64,000 bases of DNA from Variovorax sp. PAMC28562 (GTDB taxonomy: Bacteria; Pseudomonadota; Gammaproteobacteria; Burkholderiales; Burkholderiaceae_C): contig NZ_CP060296.1 of assembly GCF_014303735.1 (NCBI RefSeq), forward strand, positions 372,001 through 436,000, written 5' to 3'. Positions 8,680 through 17,558 of the stretch are shown piece after piece. A model generated the notes under the pieces. It ran no database searches. It saw nothing but the letters and a program-made list of their open reading frames with translations, and was not told the origin of the DNA. Every line of letters begins with the position of its first letter. The first letter of the stretch is position 1. The position numbers and the translations under genes are program-made.

Positions 8680-9633
8680 GTGAAATTCACTCGCCGCACC
8701 ATTCAATCCACCGCCGTTCTGGCACTGCTGGGCGCCCTCGCCGCGACGCCTGCGCTCGCACAGGACAAGCCCAAGGTCGCATTGGTCATGAAGTCGCTGG
8801 CCAACGAGTTCTTCCAGACCATGGAAGACGGCGCCAAGGCGCATCAAAAAGCACACGCATCCAACTACACGTTGATGGCCAGCGGCATCAAGGACGAAAC
8901 CGACACCGCCGCCCAGATCAAGATGGTCGAGCAGATGGTGGCGCAGAAAATCAATGCGCTGGTGATCGCCCCGGCCGACTCGAAAGCGCTGGTACCGGTG
9001 ATCAAGGCAGCCATCGACAAGGGCATCCTCGTCGTCAACATCGACAACCAGCTGGACGCCGCCGCGCTGAAGGAAAAGTCGATCCAGGTGCCCTTCGTCG
9101 GCCCCGACAACCGAGCCGGCGCCAAGCTGGTCGGCGACTACCTGGCCAAGAGCCTGAAGGCCGGAGACAAGGTCGGCATCATCGAGGGCGTCTCGACCAC
9201 GTTCAATGCGCAGCAGCGCACGCTCGGCTACCAGGATGCAATGAAAGCCGCCGGCGCCACCGTCGTCGGCGTGCAATCCGGCCAGTGGGAGATCGACAAG
9301 GGCAACACCGTGGCGGCCGGCATGATGCGCGAGCATCCCGACCTCAGAGCACTGCTGGTCGGCAACGACAGCATGGCGCTCGGTGCCGTGGCGGCGGTCA
9401 AGGCCGCCGGCAAGACCGGCAAGGTGCTGGTCGTCGGCTACGACAACATCGGTGCCATCAAGCCCATGCTGGCCGACGGCCGCGTGCTGGCCACAGCCGA
9501 CCAGTTCGCAGCGAAGCAGGCGGTGTTCGGGATCGAGACCGCGCTCAAGGCGCTGGCCGCCAAGCAGCCCCAGTCCTCGATGCCCGCCGAGGTCAAGACC
9601 GACGTGGTGCTGGTCACCAAGACGACCAAGTAA
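8680..9633 (+). CDS. rbsB: Ribose ABC transporter, periplasmic binding protein
   Basis: A 317 aa exported sugar-binding protein of the RbsB type. The signal peptide MKFTRRTIQSTAVLALLGAL ends near ATPALAQ, and the mature part begins DKPKVALVMKSLANEFFQTMEDGAK. Family motifs DSKALVPVIKAAIDKGI, VNIDNQLD, FVGPDNRAGAKL and VVGYDNIGAIKPML are present. The start is a GTG chosen because it follows CAGGAGA at the right distance and leads straight into the signal peptide. It is the first gene of the rbs operon. Confidence 0.92.
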   Translation: MKFTRRTIQSTAVLALLGALAATPALAQDKPKVALVMKSLANEFFQTMEDGAKAHQKAHASNYTLMASGIKDETDTAAQIKMVEQMVAQKINALVIAPADSKALVPVIKAAIDKGILVVNIDNQLDAAALKEKSIQVPFVGPDNRAGAKLVGDYLAKSLKAGDKVGIIEGVSTTFNAQQRTLGYQDAMKAAGATVVGVQSGQWEIDKGNTVAAGMMREHPDLRALLVGNDSMALGAVAAVKAAGKTGKVLVVGYDNIGAIKPMLADGRVLATADQFAAKQAVFGIETALKALAAKQPQSSMPAEVKTDVVLVTKTTK

Positions 9634-9640
9634 CCACGCC

Positions 9641-11218
9641 ATGCCGCTGGCCGCCGTCGCACCGCTCCTGACGCTGGAGTCACTTGGCAAGGACTACGCC
9701 ACGCCCGTGCTCGACGACGTGTCGCTCGCGTTGCACGCGGGTGAGGTGCTGGCACTGACCGGCGAGAACGGTGCCGGCAAGAGCACTTTGTCGAAGATCG
9801 TCTGCGGCCTGGTGACCGCGACGCGTGGGACGATGGCCCTGGACGGCAACGTCTTTTCACCGGCATCGCGGCGCGACGCGGAACGCCAGGGCGTCCGTAT
9901 GGTGATGCAGGAACTCGGCCTGGTGGCAACGCTGTCCGTCGCCGAAAACCTGCTGCTCGATCGCTTGCCCCATCGCGCCGGCTGGGTCCGACGCAGCGAA
10001 CTGCACGCACTCGCTGCGCGCCAGTTGGCCAAGATCGGGATGCAGGGCATCGATCCTGGCACGCCGGTCGCGCGCCTGGGCATCGGCCAGCAGCAAATGG
10101 TCGAGATCGCACGCAACCTGCAGGACGACACGCGCGTTCTGGTGCTGGACGAACCGACGGCGATGCTGACGCCGCGCGAAACCTCGCACCTGTTCGAACA
10201 AATCGATTTGCTCAAAGCACGTGGCGTTGCCATCGTCTATGTGTCGCATCGATTGGAGGAGCTGCAGCGCATTGCCGACCGGGTCGCCGTGTTGCGCGAC
10301 GGCCGGCTGGTCGACGTGCGCGCGATGGCGGGTGTGCGTGAATCCGAACTGGTGCAGCGCATGGTCGGCCGCGCGGTCCATGAACACGAAGGACGTCCAC
10401 GCCGCCCGGCCGGTCGGGTGCTGTTGCAGGCGACCGGCCTCGGCCGCGCGCAGACGGTGCGCGACGTCGATCTGACGCTGCATGCCGGCGAAATCATGGG
10501 GCTTGCCGGATTGGTCGGCTCGGGCCGAACGGAACTGGTGCGCCTGCTGTTCGGCGCAGACAAGGCCGACCGCGGCGAGATCGCCTTGCACGGCGAGACG
10601 CCGGCATCCGGCGGCACAGCACCGGTGCAGCACATCCGGCCCGGTTGGCGTTCGCCGATGCAGGCCATTCGCGCCGGCATCGGGCTCGTGACCGAGGACC
10701 GGAAATCGCAAGGGCTGCTGCTGCCGCAATCGATCCGCGTCAACATGACCTTGAGCGACCTGCGCGCCGCGTCGCGAGGCGGGTGGCTTCAGCCGGCCAA
10801 GGAACGATCGATCGCACAGCGGTGGGTCGACGTGCTGCGCATACGCTCGCGCAGCGTCGAACAGCCGGTGGCCACGCTGAGTGGCGGCAATCAGCAGAAG
10901 GTGGTGTTCGCGCGCTGGCTCCATCGCGAATGCCGTGTGCTGCTGCTCGACGAGCCGACGCGCGGCGTCGACGTGGGCGCCCGCGCCGACCTGTATACCG
11001 AACTCGACCGCATGACCGACGCCGGCAAGGCGTTGCTGATGGTGTCGAGCGATTTGCGCGAGCTGATGGCCATGTGCGATCGCATCGGCGTGATGAGCGC
11101 GGGCCGGCTCGTCGCGGTTTTCGAGCGTGGTCAGTGGACCGAACAGTCGTTGCTCGCTGCTGCGTTCAGCGACGCGACGGCAAAGCCCGTCACACAACCT
11201 TCCAGCCTGCCGGCTTGA
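9641..11218 (+). CDS. rbsA: Ribose ABC transporter, double ATP-binding subunit
   Basis: A 525 aa protein with two ABC domains, as in RbsA/MglA. The N-terminal domain has Walker A GENGAGKST, the signature LGIGQQQMVEIA and Walker B VLVLDEPTAML. The C-terminal domain has LSGGNQQKVVFARWL and LLLDEPTRGVDVGA, with a degenerate Walker A (GLVGSGRTELVR), which is usual for this subfamily. It lies 7 nt after rbsB. Confidence 0.93.
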   Translation: MPLAAVAPLLTLESLGKDYATPVLDDVSLALHAGEVLALTGENGAGKSTLSKIVCGLVTATRGTMALDGNVFSPASRRDAERQGVRMVMQELGLVATLSVAENLLLDRLPHRAGWVRRSELHALAARQLAKIGMQGIDPGTPVARLGIGQQQMVEIARNLQDDTRVLVLDEPTAMLTPRETSHLFEQIDLLKARGVAIVYVSHRLEELQRIADRVAVLRDGRLVDVRAMAGVRESELVQRMVGRAVHEHEGRPRRPAGRVLLQATGLGRAQTVRDVDLTLHAGEIMGLAGLVGSGRTELVRLLFGADKADRGEIALHGETPASGGTAPVQHIRPGWRSPMQAIRAGIGLVTEDRKSQGLLLPQSIRVNMTLSDLRAASRGGWLQPAKERSIAQRWVDVLRIRSRSVEQPVATLSGGNQQKVVFARWLHRECRVLLLDEPTRGVDVGARADLYTELDRMTDAGKALLMVSSDLRELMAMCDRIGVMSAGRLVAVFERGQWTEQSLLAAAFSDATAKPVTQPSSLPA

Positions 11219-11237
11219 CCGGTCTTCCCTGAACGCC

Positions 11238-12254
11238 ATGAATCCGATTGCATCCAAACCCGTTTCTGCGCCTGACGCGCAGCCCGCCGCCACGGCAGCG
11301 ACCCGCGGCGCCACGCTGCGCGGCCAGCTCGGCACCTACCTCGGCCTCGCTGCGGTGCTGGTCGGCATGGTCGCCCTGTTCGGCAGCCTGAGCGAGTATT
11401 TCCTGACACGCGAAACCTTCATCACCATCGCCAACGAAATACCGGCATTGCTCGTGATGGCGGTGGGGATGACCTTCGTGCTCATCATCGCGGGCATCGA
11501 CCTGTCGGTCGGCTCGGTGCTGGCGCTGAGTGCTGCGATCACCACCGCGGCGATCCTGCAATGGCACTGGCCCGTTCCGGCCGCTGCGGCGCTGGGGCTC
11601 TTCGCCGGTCTGGCCTGCGGCGCGATCACCGGCTCGGTCTCGGTCGCGTGGCGGTTGCCGTCGTTCATCGTCTCGCTCGGCATGCTCGAAGCGGTCCGCG
11701 GCGGCGCCTATCTGGTCACCAACTCGCGCACCCAGTACGTCGGCGATGCGATCTCGGGGCTCGCGACTCCCTGGATCGGCGGCATCTCGGCGGCGTTCGT
11801 GATAGCCGTGGTGCTGGTCGCGATCGCACAGGCGGTGCTGACGCGGACCGTGTTCGGTCGCTACGTGGTCGGCATCGGCACCAATGAAGAGGCGATGCGG
11901 CTGGCAGGCATCGACCCGCGGCCGATCCGCATCATCGTGTTCGCACTCACCGGGTTGTTCGCAGGTCTGGCAGGACTGATGCAGTCGGCCCGCCTCGAGG
12001 CCGCCGATCCGAACGCGGGCGTCGGCATCGAGCTGCAGGTGATCGCCGCCGTGGTCATCGGGGGCACCAGCCTGATGGGCGGTCGGGGGTCGGTGGTCAA
12101 TACCTTCTTCGGCGTGCTCATCATCGCGGTGCTCGAGGCCGGGCTGGCCCAAGTAGGCGCGAGCGAGCCGAGCAAACGCATCGTCACCGGGTGCGTGATC
12201 GTGGTCGCCGTCATCATCGACACGCTGCGCCAGCGCCGCGCCGGCGCGGTCTGA
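11238..12254 (+). CDS. rbsC: Ribose ABC transporter, permease
   Basis: A 338 aa inner-membrane permease of the BPD_transp_2 family. A 30-residue polar N-terminus precedes the first membrane helix (LGLAAVLVGMVALFGSL). The family hallmark AGIDLSVGSVLALSA and the coupling-loop segment RLAGIDPRPIRI are present, and the C-terminal part has AVVIGGTSLMGGRGSV. The start ATG lies 19 nt after the rbsA stop. Confidence 0.92.
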   Translation: MNPIASKPVSAPDAQPAATAATRGATLRGQLGTYLGLAAVLVGMVALFGSLSEYFLTRETFITIANEIPALLVMAVGMTFVLIIAGIDLSVGSVLALSAAITTAAILQWHWPVPAAAALGLFAGLACGAITGSVSVAWRLPSFIVSLGMLEAVRGGAYLVTNSRTQYVGDAISGLATPWIGGISAAFVIAVVLVAIAQAVLTRTVFGRYVVGIGTNEEAMRLAGIDPRPIRIIVFALTGLFAGLAGLMQSARLEAADPNAGVGIELQVIAAVVIGGTSLMGGRGSVVNTFFGVLIIAVLEAGLAQVGASEPSKRIVTGCVIVVAVIIDTLRQRRAGAV

Positions 12255-12268
12255 CGGCAGAAACGACC

Positions 12269-13285
12269 ATGGCCACCATCAAAGACGTTGCGCTGCACGC
12301 CGGGGTATCGATCACCACGGTGTCGCACGTGCTGAACGACACCCGCCACGTCAGCGAGCAAGGCCGCGAACGCGTGCAGGCCGCCATACGCGCGCTGGGG
12401 TACGTGCCGAGCGCCGTTGCGCGCAGCCTGAAAAGCAACACCACCTCCACGCTCGGGATGCTGATCCCGAACAGCTCCAATCCGTACTTCGCCGAGATCG
12501 TGCGCATCGTCGAAGACCGCTGCTTCGCCGCCGGCTACACGCTGATTCTCTGCAACACCGACGATGAGCCGCATCGGCAGAGCGTGTACCTCAAGGTGCT
12601 GGCCGAACGACGTATCGACGGCCTGATCGTGGTGTCCACCGGAGACGACGATTCGCTGGTCACCCAACTGCGTGGCATCAGGTTGCCGATCGTGCTGGTC
12701 GATCGCGAGATCGCCGATCCGACGTGCGACCTCGTCGAGACCGCACACATGCAGGGCGGGTTGCTCGCCGTGCGGCATTTGCTGTCGCTCGGCCATCGGC
12801 AGATTGCCTGCATCGGCGGCCCAGCCGGCGTGATGCCGAGCGAGCAGCGCATCGAGGGTTGGCGCATGGCGTTGGCGGAGAGCGGTGCGGCGCCCGGCGC
12901 CACCACGCTGTTGTGGCGCGGCGGCTTCACCAGCCAGGGCGGCTACGAGGCGATGCATGCGATCCTGCGCACCGACCAGCCGCCTTCCGCTGTCTTCGCA
13001 TGCAACGACCTGATGGCGATCGGCGCGTTGCGCGCCGCGCACGAGACCGGCGTCCGGGTACCGGACGAACTGTCGATCGTCGGCTTCGACGACATCGAAC
13101 TGTCGGGCTACACCAGCCCGCCGCTCACCACCGTCGCCCAACCCAAGGATCACATCGGCGCTCTGGCGGTAGACATGCTGCTGGAGCGCGTCAGCCAGCG
13201 CCGACAGGAGCCACGCAAAGTGGTGCTGCAGCCCGAGTTGCGCGTGCGGGCATCGACGGCCCGGATGCAGGCCGGCCCGCCATGA
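12269..13285 (+). CDS. rbsR: LacI-family regulator of the ribose operon
   Basis: A 338 aa repressor with an N-terminal LacI HTH (MATIKDVALHAGVSITTVSHVLNDTRHVSE), the hinge AVARSLKSN and a periplasmic-binding-like effector domain with FACNDLMAIGAL and IVGFDDIELSGY. It lies inside the operon, 14 nt after rbsC, and overlaps rbsK by four bases, so it should be made together with the system it controls. The tandem palindromes upstream of rbsB are the probable targets, giving autoregulation. Confidence 0.9.
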   Translation: MATIKDVALHAGVSITTVSHVLNDTRHVSEQGRERVQAAIRALGYVPSAVARSLKSNTTSTLGMLIPNSSNPYFAEIVRIVEDRCFAAGYTLILCNTDDEPHRQSVYLKVLAERRIDGLIVVSTGDDDSLVTQLRGIRLPIVLVDREIADPTCDLVETAHMQGGLLAVRHLLSLGHRQIACIGGPAGVMPSEQRIEGWRMALAESGAAPGATTLLWRGGFTSQGGYEAMHAILRTDQPPSAVFACNDLMAIGALRAAHETGVRVPDELSIVGFDDIELSGYTSPPLTTVAQPKDHIGALAVDMLLERVSQRRQEPRKVVLQPELRVRASTARMQAGPP

Positions 13286-14235
13286 ATCCGACGTCATCCT
13301 CAGCACCACCGCGCATCGTCGTGCTGGGCAGTCTCAATATGGACCTGGTGGTGCGAGTGCCGCACGCGCCCGCTGCAGGCGAGACGCTGCAGGGCCGTTC
13401 GATCCACAGCATTCCCGGTGGCAAAGGCGGCAATCAGGCAGTGAGTTGCGCGCGCCAGGGTGCGCTTGTCAGCCTGGTCGGCTGCGTCGGTGCCGACGCG
13501 AACGGCGAGGCGTTGCGCCAGGCGCTGCACCTGGACGGCATCGACACCTCGGCGGTCACCACCGATGCCTCGGCGCCCACCGGCACCGCACTGGTCATGG
13601 TCGAGGACACGGGCCAGAATCGCATCGTGGTGATTGCCGGCGCCAATGCGCACGTCGAGATCGACGACATGGCGCTGGCAGCCCAGCTGCACGGTACGGC
13701 GTTCCTCATTGCACAGTTCGAGACCCCCATCGCGCAAGTCGCGCGTGCGATGACTGCGGCCCATCGCGCCGGTTGCCGCGTGCTGCTCAACCCGTCGCCG
13801 GTGCAACCGATCGATGACGCGCTGTGGCCGCTGATCGACACGCTGGTGGTCAACGAGGTCGAGGCGCAAACGCTTTCGGGCCGACTGGTCGAGAGCCCGC
13901 GCGATGCCGCCCTGGCTGGCGAGTCGATGCGTTCACGCGGCGTTGCACGCGTGGTCGTCACGCTGGGCGCCAGCGGCGCCGTGGCCGTCGATGCGGACGG
14001 TGCGCGCCACCATCCGACACTCCCCGTGGAGACGGTCGACACCACCGCAGCCGGCGACACTTTTCTAGGTGCGCTGGCGGTAACTCTCGCCTCCGGCGCG
14101 TCACTGGACGAGGGCGTTAGCCTGGGCATCCGGGCCGCAGCGCTGTGCATCGCGCAGCCCGGCGCTCAACCTTCCATCCCGCTGCGCAGCGCCGTGTTGC
14201 GCAGTGCCTTGCCACCCGCCTGGACACCACTTTGA
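13282..14235 (+). CDS. rbsK: Ribokinase
   Basis: PfkB-family kinase that converts D-ribose to ribose-5-phosphate. It is 317 aa. N-terminal VVLGSLNMDLVVRVPHAPAAGET and GGKGGNQAVSCARQGA form the sugar-binding region; the C-terminal ATP and anion-hole motif DTTAAGDTFLGALAV carries the catalytic Asp. The start overlaps the rbsR stop (ATGA). Confidence 0.94.
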   Translation: MNPTSSSAPPRIVVLGSLNMDLVVRVPHAPAAGETLQGRSIHSIPGGKGGNQAVSCARQGALVSLVGCVGADANGEALRQALHLDGIDTSAVTTDASAPTGTALVMVEDTGQNRIVVIAGANAHVEIDDMALAAQLHGTAFLIAQFETPIAQVARAMTAAHRAGCRVLLNPSPVQPIDDALWPLIDTLVVNEVEAQTLSGRLVESPRDAALAGESMRSRGVARVVVTLGASGAVAVDADGARHHPTLPVETVDTTAAGDTFLGALAVTLASGASLDEGVSLGIRAAALCIAQPGAQPSIPLRSAVLRSALPPAWTPL

Positions 14236-14630
14236 AACGCACTTTGCTCCTCCATCCCGAACTGTCGCAATCGATCGCCCGCCTGGGTCATGGCGACATG
14301 GTCGTACTCGCCGACGCCGGTCTGCCGATTCCCGATGGCCCGCGCCGCATCGACCTCGCGGTCACACCGGGCGTGCCCCGACTCGCCGACGTGCTCAAGG
14401 CCGTGCTGTCGGAGATGCAGGTCGAGCGCGCCATGATCGCGCGTGAAACGATCGACGCCGGTGCAGGCCACGTGCTGCCAGCCTGGTGTGCCGGTCAATT
14501 GGCCATCGCGCCCGAAATGATCTCGCACGAGGAGCTCAAGCGCTTGTGTGCGCGTGCCAAGGTGGTGGTGCGCACGGGTGAGTGCACGCCTTACGCCAAC
14601 ATCGTGCTGTGTGCCGGAGTGACGTTCTGA
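14232..14630 (+). CDS. rbsD: D-ribose pyranase
   Basis: Interconverts pyranose and furanose forms of ribose, so that imported sugar can feed ribokinase. It is 132 aa, the usual size. The start is taken as TTG in the TTGA overlap with the rbsK stop, giving MKRTLLLHPELSQSIARLGHGDMVVLADAGLPIP, which matches the family N-terminus; an upstream ATG at 14145 would add 29 residues unlike the family. The C-terminal RTGECTPYANIVLCAGVTF is conserved. Confidence 0.92.
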   Translation: MKRTLLLHPELSQSIARLGHGDMVVLADAGLPIPDGPRRIDLAVTPGVPRLADVLKAVLSEMQVERAMIARETIDAGAGHVLPAWCAGQLAIAPEMISHEELKRLCARAKVVVRTGECTPYANIVLCAGVTF

Positions 14631-14651
14631 GTGGTCGAGGCTGCGCCCGAC

Positions 14652-15575
14652 CTATCCGAAGACGTAGTTGGCACCGACCGGCTGGCCCACTTTCAGCACC
14701 TGCTCGGCGCCCTCGGTCCCGCCCTGCAGCACGATGCAATTCATGCCGAAAGTGATGGCGCCGTCGACCCGGTCGTTTTGCCGGTAGGTCGATAGCGTGT
14801 CGACAACCTCGTGCGTCGACACGGCGGTGGCGGGATCGATGTCCGGAATGGGACAGCGCGGGCACGGCTTCGCGGGCTGCAGCAAGGCCTGCGCATCGGG
14901 TGCGGTAGCGACATGGAAAATGTCGACCCGGTCTTCGTCCTGCGCCTCGATGCCGGCCAGCACGATATTCGGGCGGAATCGCTCCATGCCGATCGCGCCA
15001 TGCCCGGCGGCCACCAGCTTCTCGTTCAGTTCGGCAAGCGATGCTTCGCTGGTGATCAGCAGCGGGAAGCCGTCGGCGAACTGGTTGGTCGCTTCCACGC
15101 CTCGGGTCCACTTCATGTTGGACAGCCGCTTTTGCTCGGGGTCGAAGCGGACCATCCTGAGTTGCCGGGGCTTGCCGGGCTCCGACAGGAAGTCGCTGAA
15201 CCACTGCGCAGCGATATCGCCCATGTCGTAGGCGGCCACCTCGTCGTTCCAGACCGTGACCCGCACCGGACCTTCGACCCGATCGAATGCGATGTGGAGT
15301 GCCAGCATCCCGGGGGCGCGGAGCACCATTTCCATCTGCTTCATCTGCGGCCTGACGAGCGCCATCCGCGGCAGCTCGCGCTGTGTGACGAACACACCGG
15401 CGGCATCGACCACCATCCAGGCGCGGTCGAATTCGAGTCCCGCTTCGGTAAGCAGGACTTCGGGGAGTTCGACGCCGGCACAGGATTTGATCGGATAGAC
15501 GAACAGGCGCGAGATGGTGGCGCGAACGTCGAAAGCCGCCAGGTCGGCAAGCGGAGCGGCGTTGGGTGGAGTCAC
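14652..15575 (-). CDS. MOSC domain protein (molybdenum cofactor sulfurase-like)
   Basis: A 307 aa protein with a MOSC N-terminal beta-barrel (SRLFVYPIKSCAGVELPEVLLTEAGLEFDRAWMVVD) and a C-terminal MOSC domain containing RFRPNIVLAG and CPRCPIPDIDP. MOSC proteins carry sulfur or bind molybdopterin in hydroxylamine or N-oxide reduction (YcbX, mARC-like). The start is GTG, placed by an upstream AAGGA at correct spacing. No molybdoenzyme gene is adjacent. It is divergent from the flavin monooxygenase gene, 90 nt away. Confidence 0.88.
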   Translation of the reverse strand: MTPPNAAPLADLAAFDVRATISRLFVYPIKSCAGVELPEVLLTEAGLEFDRAWMVVDAAGVFVTQRELPRMALVRPQMKQMEMVLRAPGMLALHIAFDRVEGPVRVTVWNDEVAAYDMGDIAAQWFSDFLSEPGKPRQLRMVRFDPEQKRLSNMKWTRGVEATNQFADGFPLLITSEASLAELNEKLVAAGHGAIGMERFRPNIVLAGIEAQDEDRVDIFHVATAPDAQALLQPAKPCPRCPIPDIDPATAVSTHEVVDTLSTYRQNDRVDGAITFGMNCIVLQGGTEGAEQVLKVGQPVGANYVFG

Positions 15576-15665
15576 GGCGGTTTCCTTGAAAACGTCACGA
15601 AAAGACGCGAATCTGCGATTGTCCCGCAGCGCACGGCAGCGGGAGGCAACTCCTACAATCCGCCG

Positions 15666-16784
15666 ATGTCTCTTCCCCCCGAAGTCTGTATTCGCGGCGC
15701 CGGCATCGTCGGCCGCACGCTGGCGCTGTTGTTGGCGCGCGAACGCGTCAGGGTGGCGCTCGTGTCGCCGCAACTGCCGAACCCCCACGAAGACGTGCGC
15801 GCCTATGCGCTCAATGCCGCCTCCCGGACCTTGCTCGAAGGACTCCGCGCCTGGCCCGATGCGCAGCACGCGACCGAAGTCCGCGAGATGCAGGTCAACG
15901 GCGACGCAGGTGGTCGCGTGCAGTTCAGCGCCCCGAGCCAAAAGGTCGATGCGCTGGCCTGGATCGTCGACGTGCCGGCGCTGGAACGCCAGCTGAGCGA
16001 TGCGGTCCGCTTTCAGCCACGCATCGACGTCGTGGCCGAGCCGGTGCCGGCGGCGCTCACCGTGGTGTGCGAGGGCAAGGTCAGCACGACACGTGACGCA
16101 CTCGGCGTGCGATATGAGGTCACGCGCTACCCGCAACATGCGATCGCCGCGCGACTCGAAGCCGAACAACCGCATGGGGAGATCGCGCGCCAGTGGTTCG
16201 ACGACCGCGGCGAGGTGCTGGCATTGCTTCCGGTCGGCGGCTCCGGTAGTCGCTCGCTGGCGCTGGTCTGGTCGGTCGACCAACTGCGCGCGCCGGCGTT
16301 GCTGGCCCTGAGCGCAGACGACTTCGCCGCGGCGGTGCGCGAAGCCAGTCAAGACGCGTTGGGTGCTTTGACGCTCACGAGCGAGCGTGCCGCCTGGCCC
16401 CTGCAACGCGCCATCGCCGATCGCTGGAGCGGCACGATGGCCGACGGCAAGGCATGGGCGCTGGCGGGTGACGCGGCGCACACTGTGCATCCGCTCGCGG
16501 GCCAAGGCCTCAATCTGGGCCTGGCCGATGCGGCCGAACTGGCCTCGGTACTGAAGGGCCGCGAGTATTGGCGGGGCGTCGGCGATGCGCGTCTGCTGCG
16601 CCGCTACGAGCGCGCCCGTCGCACCGACGTGCTGTCGATGAGCCTCGCGACCGACGCGCTACAACAACTCTTCGCGCATCGCACCGAGCCGCTGCCGGCA
16701 CTGCGCAACTGGGGCATGCGTGGCTTCGATCGCACGCGGTTCGTCAAACAGTGGATCGCCCGGCAGGCCATGGGCCTTCCCTGA
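15666..16784 (+). CDS. UbiH/COQ6-family FAD-dependent monooxygenase
   Basis: A 372 aa flavoprotein. The N-terminal dinucleotide-binding motif is IRGAGIVGRTLALLLARE, and the second FAD motif is WALAGDAAHTVHPLAGQGLNLGLADAAELA near residues 265-290, which is characteristic of ubiquinone hydroxylases. It probably hydroxylates a ubiquinone precursor, but the exact ring position (UbiH, UbiF or UbiI role) cannot be assigned from sequence alone. dsbC and the M61 peptidase follow on the same strand. Confidence 0.85.
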   Translation: MSLPPEVCIRGAGIVGRTLALLLARERVRVALVSPQLPNPHEDVRAYALNAASRTLLEGLRAWPDAQHATEVREMQVNGDAGGRVQFSAPSQKVDALAWIVDVPALERQLSDAVRFQPRIDVVAEPVPAALTVVCEGKVSTTRDALGVRYEVTRYPQHAIAARLEAEQPHGEIARQWFDDRGEVLALLPVGGSGSRSLALVWSVDQLRAPALLALSADDFAAAVREASQDALGALTLTSERAAWPLQRAIADRWSGTMADGKAWALAGDAAHTVHPLAGQGLNLGLADAAELASVLKGREYWRGVGDARLLRRYERARRTDVLSMSLATDALQQLFAHRTEPLPALRNWGMRGFDRTRFVKQWIARQAMGLP

Positions 16785-16829
16785 CGCCTTCCGGCATCAC
16801 ACTCACTCAACGATTTAAACGGTCCTCTC

Positions 16830-17558
16830 ATGAAACTCGCTTGCAAACTTCTTGCCGTCTTCGGCTTCGGGGCTGCCCTGCTCACCAGCTTCAATGCGCT
16901 GGCCGGCGAAGCCGAAATCCGAAAGAACCTCGCGGCGCGCATTCCGCAGTTCGCGAAGATCGACGAGGTTTCCAAATCGCCGATCGCCGGCGTGTACGAA
17001 GTCCGCATCAACGGCGCCGAAATCTTCTACACCGATGAGCAGGGCAACTACCTGCTTCAAGGCAATCTCATCGATGTGAAGGCGCGTAAGAACCTGACCG
17101 AAGCGCGGGTCGAAAAGCTCAGCGAGGTCGCATTCGACAAGCTGCCGGTGAACGACGCTTTCAAGATCGTGCGCGGCAACGGCAAGCGCAAGCTCGCAGT
17201 TTTCGAAGATCCCAACTGCGGCTACTGCAAGCACTTCGAGCGTGACCTGAAAACGGTCGACAACGTGACGGTCTATCTCTTCCTGTACCCGGTGCTCGGT
17301 GCGGATTCGACTGCCAAGGCGCGCAATATCTGGTGCGCCAAAGACAAGGTCAAAAGCTGGAACGACTGGATGTCGAGCGAGGTCAAGCCCGATGCGGCCA
17401 GCGCGGATTGCGATGTCGCCGCCGTGCAACGTAATGTCGAATTCGGCCGCAAGTACAACATCACCGGCACGCCGACGTTGATCTTCAGCGACGGCTCGCG
17501 CGCACCGGGCGCGATTCCTGCAGCCCAGGTCGAGCAGAAACTCAGCGCAGCCAACTGA
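16830..17558 (+). CDS. dsbC: Thiol:disulfide interchange protein DsbC
   Basis: Periplasmic disulfide isomerase of 242 aa. A signal peptide (MKLACKLLAVFGFGAALLTS to about residue 25) precedes the DsbC N-terminal dimerisation domain (VYEVRINGAEIFYTDEQGNYLLQGNLIDVK), and the catalytic CGYC is at about residues 130-133 in FEDPNCGYCKHFERDL. The cis-proline loop TGTPTLIFSDG is also present. The stop overlaps the following start (TGATG), suggesting translational coupling. Confidence 0.93.
   Translation: MKLACKLLAVFGFGAALLTSFNALAGEAEIRKNLAARIPQFAKIDEVSKSPIAGVYEVRINGAEIFYTDEQGNYLLQGNLIDVKARKNLTEARVEKLSEVAFDKLPVNDAFKIVRGNGKRKLAVFEDPNCGYCKHFERDLKTVDNVTVYLFLYPVLGADSTAKARNIWCAKDKVKSWNDWMSSEVKPDAASADCDVAAVQRNVEFGRKYNITGTPTLIFSDGSRAPGAIPAAQVEQKLSAAN

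Noticed and set aside
14811..15665. N-terminal extension of the flavin monooxygenase frame
   Set aside because: It is antisense to the MOSC gene, and the FAD-binding motif begins right after the ATG at 15666.
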